Positions 42,336 through 53,300 of a stretch of DNA of 64,000 bases are shown in pieces. Below the pieces are notes generated by a model. That model saw only the letters and a program-made list of their open reading frames with translations. It searched no databases and was not told where the DNA came from. The stretch comes from Poteriospumella lacustris (taxonomy: Eukaryota; Sar; Chrysophyceae; Chromulinales; Dinobryaceae). The stretch lies in assembly GCA_008000375.1 (NCBI GenBank), contig SMOI01000021.1, forward strand, positions 62,001-126,000. The letters run 5' to 3'. The position numbers and the translations under genes were made by a program. Numbering within the stretch: the stretch's first letter is position 1; every line of letters begins with the position of its first letter.

Positions 42336-43147
42336 ATGATCCGTACGCTTGCATCTCGCTCGGCTGTTTTGAGTAAGCGAAAGCCTTCATTCCTCGGAGT
42401 TTCAATGTCATCATCTTTTGCTATTATTCGTTTATGTAGCGAACAAGTCCGTCGCTTTCGCCCCTGCTGTGCGCGAATTCCATGCCTCTAGCAGCTCTCA
42501 ATCGGTATGTTTTCTTCTCTTTGTATATGTGGAGGAGGCCAAGTCTAATCGTTCTCATCTGTACACAGCAATTAGTGAAGAAAGACAACGTCGGTGAACT
42601 CCTCGGCCAAGCTCACAATAACTTAGGTAACAATCTCGATTTTTGTCACATTTTGATGCGTGGCTCTGACATCTAGTCGTCCGTAGAGTATGTTGTGTCC
42701 AAGGTCGATGACTTGGTCAACTGGGCTCGTAAGGGTTCCCTCTGGCCCATGACCTTCGGTTTGGCTTGTTGCGCGGTAGAAATGATGCATTCTGCGGCTT
42801 CTCGTTACGATTTGGAGCGCTTTGGTATGGTTTTCCGTGCTTCTCCTCGTCAATCAGATGTTATGATTGTCGCTGGCACCTTGACAAACAAGATGGCTCC
42901 CGCCTTGCGTCGTGTGTACGATCAGATGCCTGAGCCTCGTTGGGTTGTGTCCATGGGCAGTTGTGCAAACGGTGGTGGATACTATCATTACTCTTATGCT
43001 ATCGTCCGTGGCTGTGACCGTATTGTCCCTGTCGACATCTACGTTCCTGGCTGCCCTCCTACCGCCGAAGGACTTCTCTTCGGTCTCCTCCAACTGCAAA
43101 AGAAAGTGAAATCGAATAAGTCGTTGTTGCTGAAGCTCCGAAAGTAA
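42336..43147 (+). CDS. NDUFS7: NADH:ubiquinone oxidoreductase PSST subunit (NDUFS7/NuoB)
   Basis: Four exons: 42336-42372, 42440-42504, 42569-42626 and 42687-43147; introns of 67, 64 and 60 nt, all GT-AG, phase kept; 206 residues. The first about 35 residues are a mitochondrial presequence ([12 protein letters not shown], no acidic residues). From GEYVV-like [16 protein letters not shown] on, the protein is highly conserved. Ligands of iron-sulfur cluster N2 are present: the CC of [17 protein letters not shown] and PGCPP. It is the complex I subunit next to the quinone site. It shows that the organism has aerobic mitochondria with complex I, and that this gene is nuclear. Confidence 0.96.
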
Positions 43148-43400
43148 ATCCACTGACGAGCATTTCCTCGTTTCGCCTGTCCACATCTCCCAGTAGTGCC
43201 TTGAATTCATCCGAACAGCGAGATTCGTCTCGCGTTCTCCGCATCGACCCCTCTGAATACATATATAGCTTCACAGACACTCGCCCCTTTTGTTTGTATC
43301 CAAGTAATGCTTAGTGCAGTACACCTCATTTGGCGCTGTGATTGACTATTTATATACAGAAATACGCCTGGGATACGGTTATGGTAGATGGTAGGACAGC

Positions 43401-45248
43401 TCAGTCGATGTCGTGCATCGATGTGTACTGGTGGGCGGGCTTGGCCTCGGGTGAAACTGCCTCTTCGGCAGCGGGGCTTCCAACAGCATAGGCACCTGTA
43501 TCGCAGCTTTCCCCAGACGTAGCTGCTGGCGGCATTCCTGTGGGATCAGGAACAGACACTTGCACCGTTGGCGGTGCCTCGTTGTCATCGTCGTCGTGCG
43601 TGACCACTGGCACTGACGCCTCGGCAATGTCGTTCTGTCCGGGCATCGGGAACTCAAAATCGCCCTGCTTGAACTCGGAGCAGTACTGACGATAGGCAGA
43701 TTCTTCCTCCTCTGTCCATGGTTGCCCATCCTTTGCATCGGCCGGTTCGAACAAGTACCCCGCTTGGGCGGCGCCCTTCGGTTGCGGAGAAGCAGACCCT
43801 GGGCCGTGCGGGTAGTCTCCCTCTTCGCCATCCCCACGACTTCCTCCTCGCTCTCGCTCAGCATACCGCTGCCTCTCCTCCTCGCCAGGAGGATGTCGTC
43901 CGGGGGATCCTGACGGCGGTTTATCTCGGTCGGCAGGATCCGCTTTGGGAGGCATGGTGCTGTCCATGTAGTGGAACTCGTCTTCGAGCGACTTCAAATG
44001 CACATATTCCTCGTGCCCTCGCACTTCGTTGACGAGATCTTCGTTGAACGTCTCCACTTGCTCGTATTCCGTAAGTTCCTTGTGCGCGAACTCTCCGGTT
44101 TCACGACATTCCATGTGCAACACCTCCGTCTGCGTGGTTTCCTTCTCCACCAATTCTTGCATTTCTCCCGATTCATCAACGGTGGTGTAGTGGACAGTTC
44201 GTTCCTGACGCATCACTTCACGCTTACGCCACAATTGCTTCCCATTGTTGTTGACAATTTTGGGTCCACCGGGTAGAGTTGCGGCCAATCGAGCGTTGGG
44301 GGCTGATCGCACGATAATCTCCAACGTTTCTTCGTCTATGCACAGGCACCACCATGAGAAGAAGGCGCCCTTCGTCGACTGAGAGGCTGACACACTTACC
44401 AGGCTTACTATCGCTGCTTCCAGCTTCTTCTTGGTTGGAAGATTTCAGTTTAATTCCCTCCGGAAGCGGCTTCGATCCGTTGGATAAGTCGATTTCGATG
44501 ACCTCGACCAACTTGCTGCGACTGTTTTGTCGCCCGCCAGCATCTGTTGTACGCGTAGGAGTGAGAGAACAACAGCGCTATGTATACAGTGATGCAGCCA
44601 CCTTACCCAATGACACGGGTGCAACGGGCGGGAACTGCTTGCCTTTCCCACTGGCAGTTGTGCTCGTCCCTGGAGATGCTGGGCCGCTCGAGTGGTCTTG
44701 CGACGAGGCTCCCCGACGCGGAGGAGTTTCTGGGCCACCCATCTTCTTCTTAACGCCTGGAGGTGGTTTGTTCGTGGCTTCACTGTCTGATGACGTCACC
44801 GGCTACACGCAACACTCGACGTTATCGTTGGAGACGCACAGGTCGCACAAGGATCAACGAGACTCACCAGCACCCCAGTCTCCAAAAAGGACAGAAAATC
44901 CGCCAAGCGGATTTCAAACGCCTTATATAAAGCAAGAAGTTATTTCTCTTCGGATGAGAACAGAAGTCGTCGTTGTCTTCGGCTTACTTTTGGACCAGAC
45001 GATGACGAGCCGTCGGCACTGGAGCCTGAAAGAATCTGCATCAAGGGTTCAAGCCACGGATAATCATTGGAACCAATATTAAGACACTGCTTGATGAGAT
45101 CCGCATTGGTATAAAATTGCCCATCCCCTTTCAAGAATGAATAAGCTGAAAATTGGTCTTCAATCGTTTGGTCGGCCGGTCGAATGTTGTACGCACGAAT
45201 GACGAGGGCCTTCCGGCATCGTTGCTGCAAGCTGACCGCTCCGCCCAT
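43401..45248 (-). CDS. Unrecognised five-exon gene, conserved-looking Glu-rich core
   Basis: Exons 45248-44988, 44921-44868, 44802-44607, 44543-44400 and 44335-43401; introns of 66, 65, 63 and 64 nt with canonical borders; total exactly 530 codons including stop. The start is inferred at MGGAVSLQQRC. The frame continues upstream to an ATG at 45563 that overlaps the DDX24 start, which I consider less likely. The N-terminal 105 residues look globular and helical (LVIRAYNIRPADQT, FEIRLADFLSFLETG). A Pro/Ser linker follows, then a charged block (HYTTVDESGEMQELVEKET, EEYVHLKSLEDEFHY) that looks strongly conserved but that I cannot place. The C-terminal 200 residues are acidic and disordered. No catalytic motif seen. 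Confidence 0.75.
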
Positions 45249-45561
45249 CACAAACTGACGCCAATCACAATGGAACGCCGGGTTTGAGCCACAACAACCA
45301 AGGGCTCCTGGAGCGATAGAAATATGACGAAAGAAATCAAATCGTTCGCCTGTTTTGTTCCGTTTCGGCATTGACCGCGTGTGGAAAAATGAAACGTCTT
45401 TACCCAAAGTCAATGACCATCTGGGTAGTGTGGGTGCACGGCAGTGGCCACCAGCCAACCAGCGATAACAACTTCGAGCGAAGGAGTCGATTGTTTCCCG
45501 TTCATACCTACGTCCTCGAGCCTGTGCCACTTTAATTGCAGTAGTCGAGTCATTGAGAAAC
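45249..45561. other. Divergent promoter region
   Basis: Between the inferred start of the five-exon gene (minus) and DDX24 (plus). The minus strand is open through this stretch, so an N-terminal extension of the minus gene remains possible. Confidence 0.4.
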
Positions 45562-48500
45562 ATGTCCGGCAAGTTGCGAAAGAAAGAGCGGAGCTCGGAG
45601 GGTGGAGTCAGCAATTTCTCGTTGGTACGTAAGGGTGCCAAGTTCTGGAACGCGTTGCCATGGAAGTCCGTTGATGTGTCCAAATCTCGTCTTGGCGAAT
45701 TCGACGATACAGTTTTCTTTGGACTGGAAGAACTTGATGGAAACGCCTTTTTGGAGTTCAAGAAGAACCAGCAAGAAGCCACAGCAGCCGGTACTGCCGA
45801 AGCCGACGACGACCAAGTGGAGGAAGTCGTTGAAGAAGCCGTTCAAAAGAAGGAGAACAAGAAAAAGAAGAGAAAGCGCGGCGATGCTGATCTTGAAGTC
45901 CAAGAGGAAGTGGCTATTGAGGAGGTCGAGGACGACGTGAAGCCCGCGAAGAAGACCAAGAAAGACAAGAAGAAGAAGGAGCCGGTCGTGGAGGCGGATG
46001 CGCCTTCCGACAGCGAAGAAATTCGACCCGAGAAGAGCCGATCCAAGCCAGAGAAGTCGAAAAAGGCTGCGAAGCAAGCAATTGTACCGGTTGCGCTGAA
46101 TGGCACGCCCTTCGATCTCGAGTCCGTTGGGGACTGGGGTGGGGTGGCGATGAACGGTATGCTCTGTGACTCACTGCGCGCCCTGGATTTCGTGAAGCCC
46201 ACTCCCATCCAGCAGTCTGCCATTCCGAAGATTTTGGAGAATCGGATCGACGTGGTCGGTGTGGCCGAGACCGGTAGCGGTAAAACCTTGGTAAGTGTGT
46301 CCTCGGATTTGTCGCTGATCGACTCATTGATCGTGACCCCTGTCTCTGCTCTTCTCTAGGCCTTCGGCATCCCTATCCTCAACTTCCTCTTGGAGAACTG
46401 GGGACTCTATCGGCAGTCGCTTTCGCCCGCCGCGCTGATCATTTCGCCGACGAGAGAGCTCGCGATGCAGACGACGACGGTGCTCACCGACGTCTGCAAG
46501 CCCTGGAAGGCCAAGGACAAGCGCCCGGATCTGCGCATCAACATCAACATCGCCGCTGTTGTCGGTGGCATGTCCGAGCACAAGCAAAAGCGTCTGCTGA
46601 ACACGGTGCTGCACATCATCGTCGCGACGCCGGGTCGTCTGTGCGAGGTGATGGAGGACGACTCGCTGACCGCCTTCCAGGACATGTCGCGCCTCAAGTT
46701 CTTGGTCGTCGACGAAGCGGATCGCATCATGGAAGAGGGACACTTCGCGGAGCTCAATCGAGTCTTCTCTCGCATTCGCGACCACGAGAGCATCGCGGAG
46801 AAGGGCGAAGACGTCCGCGTGGTCATGTGGCGCCGCAACAAGGGCGTCCCCGAGGCGGCCGCCGGCGGCGACGAGGACGAGGACAACGAAGACATCCTCG
46901 AGATGGGCGTCAACGACTTCGAGGCGAACATGGGCCCCACCGCCGATGACATCGACCGCATGATCGCCGAGCTGAAGGCCCGCGGCGAAACGGTCGACCA
47001 GCCGTACGACAGCGACAACGAGCAGGACCACGACGACGACGCCCCCGTCGACGACGACGCAGCCGAGGGCGACAACGACGACGAACAAGACGCGGACGAG
47101 GAGGAAGAGGACATCGAGGACGCGGACAGCGACGAGGAGGGCGTCGACGCGGACGCCGCCGCTGACATGGACGTCGACGAGGACGAGGCGGCGGGAGAGG
47201 ACGCGGTCTACGAGGAGGACGGCGACTTCGCCGACGACACTCGTGAGTCGTTCACGCCGCACGACGTGCCGGACTTTCCGCCGTTGCCAGCGTTGCCGCC
47301 GTTCCAACGACAGACGCTGCTCTTCTCCGCAACCGGTTTGGCCGCCCGTGCCAATTTGCATCGCACCGAACTGGCGCAGCTGAAGAAGCTGCGGCTGAAG
47401 GGCACCATCGTCGGGGTGGCGAGTGACTTCCTCCTGCCGCTGTCGCTGAAGAAGCTCTTCGCTGAGGTCGGCATCCAAAAACGAATCGACGTCGTCGACG
47501 CGACGCGGTCGGCGACGACCTCGGCCGACACCGCGACGACGAAGAAATCGAAGAAAGACGCTGCCAGTGCAGGCGACGTCGATGGCGCAGCGGCGGCTGC
47601 GGCGATGGGCGGAGAGAAGTCGGCGGTGTCGGTGCTGCCGAAGCAGCTGGCGCAGTTCGAGATCCGTGTGCCGGCGGAGGACAAGGACATCTACCTGTAC
47701 TACTACCTCGTGCAGCACCCCGGCCGCCGCGTCATCATCTTCGTCAACAGCATCAAGACGTGTCGCCGCGTGGATGGCCTCCTGCGCGCCATGGGGCTGC
47801 CCTGCAAGCCGCTGCACGCCGAGCTGCCCCAGCGCACGCGTCTGCAGAATTTGGACTTTCTCAAGTCGCAGCCGCAGGCGATTCTTGTCGCCACCGACGT
47901 CGCCGCGCGCGGTGTCGACGTCGACCGCATCGCGACGGTGATTCACTACGACGTCGCGCGCAGTCCGCAGGTGTACATCCACCGCTCGGGTCGTACGGCC
48001 CGTAAGGGACAGAGCGGCGAGGCGCTGTCGCTGGTGTCGCCCGACGACCTCCAGGCGCACCACGTCATCACCAAGTATCTCTTCAGCTACCAGCGGGCGG
48101 CCCCAGAGGCGGCGACGTCGTCCTCGTCGCCCAAGTCGAAGACGGCGATCAACGAGAAGAGCCTGCCCTCCTTCACCGTGCAGATGCTCATCATTCCGGC
48201 GCTGAAGGAGCGCGTGCTCCTCGCGCGAAAGATCTTCTCGCTCAGTGCGCAGCAGTCGCGAGCGAGCAAAGAGGCGCACTGGGCGCACCAACAGGCGAAG
48301 GACGCGGACCTGTTGGTCGAAGGCGACGACATGGAGCCCGACTACGCCATCGAACGCGGCGAGTTCGCCGACGTCAGCGACGACGCCGTCGAGGCCCCCG
48401 CCGACGACGTCGACGACGGCACGAAGAAGCCCCTGTCGAAGCAGGCCAAGCGCGAATTGGCCATTTTGAAGCAAGAACTGACCACGTTGCTGGAGCGGCC

Positions 48501-48717
48501 GCTGGGGTCGCTGGCCGGCACGATGCGGTCGTCGACGGGGCTGCTGCTGCAGCATCAGCAGTACCAGCCCTCGTCGATCCTGAGTGGCAACAACAACGCC
48601 GTTGGCGTCCGCAAACACGGAAAGAAGGCGCGCAAGGCCAAGGCGAATGTCACCGCGGCGATGGCGACCAACGACTGGCGCAAGCGCAAGAACGGCTTCT
48701 TCGTGTACGCGAGATAG
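45562..48717 (+). CDS. DDX24: DEAD-box RNA helicase DDX24/Mak5
   Basis: Exons 45562-46290 and 46360-48717 (69-nt intron, GTAAGT..CTAG, directly after KTL of motif I); 1028 residues. The N-terminal region ([22 protein letters not shown]) and basic tail fit Mak5. Helicase motifs: [10 protein letters not shown] (Q), AETGSGKT (I), SPTRELA (Ia), TPGR (Ib), VVDEAD (II), FSAT (III), IIFVNSIK (IV), [11 protein letters not shown] (V) and HRSGRTAR (VI). Mak5 acts in 60S ribosomal subunit assembly in the nucleolus. Between motifs II and III lies an about 150-residue insert that is almost entirely Asp/Glu in its second half (46990-47230). Animals have inserts at other positions, so this one is lineage-specific. 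Confidence 0.93.
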
Positions 48718-49034
48718 ATGCCGCCGCGCCCACCTCTGTTGTGTAATCTGCATAAGTGTGTCTCGGTCGTTGTCCCCGACAGTAGTAGCAGGTCGCATGA
48801 ACAGCGAACAGCCGCCAGATACAGTACATACAGGAGGAGGGTAGGGGGTCAGGAGGGAGAAGCGTTTCGATTCGGCCGTCCTCCTCGCCACAAGAAGCGC
48901 AAAGCGCAGCCACTGCCACCTGTTCGAGAATGCCAAATGGCCGAACTAGACAGCGTCTTTGTGCTTGGTTAACTACTCTTGTTTCAAATAGAGCTGCGTC
49001 AGATAGAGAGCGTGAGGTTGAGGAATTCGGGTGC
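48718..49034. other. Intergenic between DDX24 and YbeY
   Basis: Short 3' flank plus promoter. An in-frame ATG at 48930 could extend the next gene by 35 codons. Confidence 0.5.
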
Positions 49035-50302
49035 ATGAACGTGTTTTGGTGGGCGATTCTGTTGGCGATCGGCATCATCATGACAACGTTGATTACGCAA
49101 GCGCAGGCGTTCTTTCGCTCTGCAATCGCGAATGGGCCCCATGGTATAGCAGTTCGGGGAATGAGAGGGTCCCGACATATCCCAGGTGGCACTGCAAGGC
49201 GGGCAAAGGGTCCCGCCTCGGCGGTGGATCCCTCGTCATCGAAGTCGTCGGAGGCTTCGCGCGGGAAGAAGCCGACCAAGTCGAAAATCGTGTTCACAGA
49301 GGGCGAATCACTGAGTCAAGAGAGTCTGATCGCCTTCATGGAGTCCCTCTCCCAGAAGACCGACGGATCGCGAGGGAAGCGGACGGGTGGCGTCTTGCGA
49401 ACCATTTGCGTCGAGAATCGCCAGCGCGTCGCCGTCGAGAAGAAACCAGCGACCCCCGCCCCCGAGGTCCCTCTTGCGCCAAGTGAGTCTTCCTTCCGTT
49501 CCAAACTGCACCAAACCGCATCGCGAACTTACCCCCCTATGTCCATCTGTCCACAGTCGCCATCAAAAACTCACAACGCGGCTTTGCCATCGACATGGCT
49601 CGTGTACAAGAAGATTTAGACATCTTACGCTCCATTCTCAAGGTGCGAGACTTCTCCGTGGACGTGTGGTTCTGTTCCGACGAGAAGATACAGACGCTGA
49701 ACGAAGACTACCGCGGCAAGAGCAAGCCCACCGACATCCTCTCCTTCCCCATCACCGACTTCTCCCCGCCCGAGGTGTTGGCCGAGAGACTCGAGTTCGA
49801 CGCCGAGAAGCTCCTGGGCGACATGATTATCAGTCCAGCCTACGTCTATCGCCAATGTCTTGCGGATTACGCGCTCTTGCATCCCAACGGACCGCCGCTG
49901 CCTCTGCCGCGACCCGTGCGTCCCGACGAGGCGGTGGACAGCGAAGACGACGACGAAGATGATGACGAAGACGACGACGAAGACGACGAAGATGACTTCG
50001 GCGACATCGCCGTGCTGCAGGACAACGGTCAGGCCAATGCAGTGAGAGCCGCAGAAGCCAGCGAGGGTGTGAAGCCCGACGAAGACCGGGGCGTCAGCCG
50101 TGAGATGGCCACTGTCTTCACGCTGGAGGAGCGGCTGCCGCTCCTGCTCATTCACGGACTGCTGCACCTGCTGGGCCATGACCACGAGACGCCCAGCGAG
50201 TGGCAGCGCATGACGCAGCGAGAAGACGAAGTCCTCGCTGAGTACCGTCGCATCCGGGCCCAGCAGCGTCGCGAGTCCGAGCCGTCGTCGTCGTCGGTGT
50301 GA
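49035..50302 (+). CDS. YBEY: YbeY-type endoribonuclease, organellar
   Basis: Exons 49035-49482 and 49557-50302 (74-nt intron, GTGAGT..CACAG, phase kept); 397 residues, or 432 from the ATG at 48930. After the splice IAIKNSQRGF matches the start of the YbeY fold. Then come LNEDYRGKSKPTDILSFP, LGDMIIS and the zinc site HGLLHLLGHDHE (H-x3-H-x5-H). YbeY processes and quality-controls rRNA in bacteria, mitochondria and plastids. Two oddities: a roughly 150-residue N-terminal extension starting with a membrane helix (WWAILLAIGIIMTTLI), and an acidic insert (about 20 Asp/Glu at 49940-50000) between LGDMIIS and the zinc site. Extension and helix suggest organelle targeting with a membrane anchor. Confidence 0.9.
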
Positions 50303-53300
50303 GCGTTGGCCGCCGCTTCCGTTGTTCCGCCCGGCGCAGGTGTTGGCAGGTGACAGTCCGGGAGGGTAGCAGTATCAAATAATTAGATTGAGTTGCACGA
50401 GAGGGACGGGGCGGGGGAGGAGAGGACAGCCGGGTGCTGTCGTCACGCCGAGGGGGGGGGGCGCCAGGGCGGCCTCGCACTCACCCCGCGGGCGCCGCGC
50501 CGCTCGTCGTGTTCATGTGTTTCGCTGATCAACGAATGGCTACTAATCGTAATTGACTCACTTGGGTTTCAACGACCAAACACGCACACGCACGGGGACA
50601 CACACCAACATAGGATGCAACACACGCACGAGAACGCCGGGCCTGCGACACGCGACGACACGCCACATCCGTCGGCACACGGCGCACAAGGTCACCGAGC
50701 GACCGACGTCGGTTGCGTCGTCTACGTCGCGGCGGGCAGAACTCAAAGAAACCAGCGAAACAAAAGCTCAACAAACAACAACAAAGCAAAGAGAAACGAC
50801 CAGGCGACCATATGCGCGGCAACAGTGGGTCAACGCACTAAGAGATGCCCCCGCTACCGCCGGGGGGGGGGTGGGCGGTCGCTGCCGACACCGGCGAACC
50901 AAAACTAGCAGCCAAAACAAAGCGACCGAAGTGCAGCGCCCCACATAGATAAGACACACGCAGAGAGACTGCGCAAGAGACAAGCACCGCCGGTGAAGGG
51001 GCCTCGATGGACCGACGCTGCAGCGACCCCCACGCGACACCAGCGCCGCGTGACAGTCGACCGCGAGTCGGCCGCCGCTGCGTTCTTCGTCCGGCGGCTG
51101 TCTCGATCTTCACACGATGAAATCAACAGATGAACAAATAGAACGCCAACGACAACTGAAAAACAAGTACGGGCCCCGCCACAGTCGGGGGCACAAACGT
51201 ACAAACGAATGGGTCACCCGCAGCCGCCGGCCCTTCGCGGCGCTCGTCACTGCGAATCAGCGACAAACGCACGCGCACTGCCACCGAACGAGGCACAGCA
51301 CAACGAATGAAAGCGGTGGGGGCGGGCGAGAGGAGGAGACCGGCCAGCGGCGAACAGAAAGCACAGACCAAAACGAATGCAACGAGCGAAACCGTCACCA
51401 CAGAACGAGGCAAAACGAATGACTCCACCGCTAACGGTCGCGAACGATCGCCAGTGGTAGCGGGAGGAGCGAGCGAGCGAGAAACAGAGAGGGGGGCAGC
51501 TTGCAACGGCGAAGAGACGACGCCGCACGGTGCGGTGTGCGCGTCTCCTCGGCGACCGCCAACGAATGGAAGGCGACGCGGCGAACAACCGTAAGAGAAA
51601 CCGCCGATGTAATGAGGCCAGTGGCGACTAATGCATTTGACTGGAGGGGGGGATTCTACTGCTTTTTTTCTGATAAATTTGCCGCTCGTTGAACAGGCGC
51701 CAACGAGCGAAGGGTCAAAGATAGACGGGGCCTGGCCTGCCGCCCAGAGCGGTCGATGGCCGCAGGAACCACGCGTTCAGCGGATAGTGATGGAACGAGT
51801 GGCAGCGGAACCGACCGCAGACGACGACAGACGCCGGGTGCCCGGCGAGACGAGAGCAACTACACGCTGATAACCGCGGGACACAGATGGCGTAATGCAC
51901 ATTCACAGGGATGGGGGAGGGAGGAGGAGACGAGGCAGAGGTAGGGCAGTGCAGGAGGGGTAAACGAATGTATTGATAGCGAGCGGGGCGGCCGCCACAG
52001 CAGACCGCCGCCCACGGCTCGAGCAAGTCTACGAACGAACCAACGTTTGATATTAATGGCGGAACGAGTCGCTAGTGCAGGAGGGGGGAAACGGCAAAGC
52101 GGTACCGCTTGGTGGCGATACACGCGGTGCGCGAATACGAAAAAACAAACGAAACGAAACAAAACGCAAGGTGGACAAAGCATATGGGCAACTGACGGCC
52201 AAGAGCAATTCAAAGAAGGTCGTGGCGGGTCGCTTGGTGGCGCGCCGAGCGCATAGGCGAACGAATCAAGGCAAGAACGAAGACACAAACAAAAGGGGGG
52301 CTTAATGCGATGCGAAACTGACGCAAGGGCGGGGATTCGTCCCAACAGACGACCGAAGACCGCAGTAAGCCGCAAGGCCAACGAGCAAGCGAACGAGCGA
52401 AGCCCGTCCGGGGCGAGAGACGGCAGAGGCGGGACAGAACGACAAGGCGACATTGAATAACAAACGACACACAAGAGGCGAACGACAGCAGAGCGTCGTG
52501 CACTGACGCGTGCACTCGCAGCGACACGACAACGACACGGAAACGACAACGGGTATTCGGTGGGAGCGGGGAAACTGGGCGGGTTGGAGGAGACACGGGA
52601 ACATGGAAGACGAGACGGGCCAGCGACGGCCCGCAGCGATTGAACAACGATTGGACACGGGGGACCAAGGGAGGGTGGTAAGCGGACAGAGGGGCGGAGG
52701 GTGGAGAGGGGAGGGGGAAACGATGAACAATACGGCGCGTTTCGACGAAGGTACGCGCGGGTGCACGGTGCGACAGCGTGTGGTGTAGAACAATGAGTGG
52801 GCCAAGCGCCTGGATGGTTCCGCCCCTAAGCTCGCTGCTGTGGCCTGCTGCTGACTCGGTCAGCGGTTAGGGAGTGAACAGCAATACGAGGGGGGGGGTA
52901 GAATCGGGTGGGGCGGAGAACAAGGACCTGCTCCAGCGAGGAAATACCACAAAGAGTGAAAACTGCACGCAGAGCAATGGGGAAGACGACTGGGGGCACT
53001 GGGGCCAATCACACTTGATATGACAACGAGACGACTATGATAACGAGGACACGGGCCCTCACGCTCTGCGCATTCCGGATAAAAGTACAGCACTTCAAGA
53101 GCGCGCGCAGGCGAGAGCAGCGACCGATGAGGGTCCATAACAAATACAATGGCACATCGCATATCGCCGTGTGGTAATTCAGCAACAGAGCCACGGCGAC
53201 GGGGGCCGCGACGATGGCGTCGGCAGCGGACCCCTCGAGGGGGAGAGGATACAGTGAAAATGAATGCGGCGGAAAAATGGCCCACGGCGCGCCTCACAGC

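Noticed and set aside
46324-48936. 870-codon minus-strand frame opposite DDX24
   Set aside because: Complement of a strongly conserved helicase. No motifs of its own.
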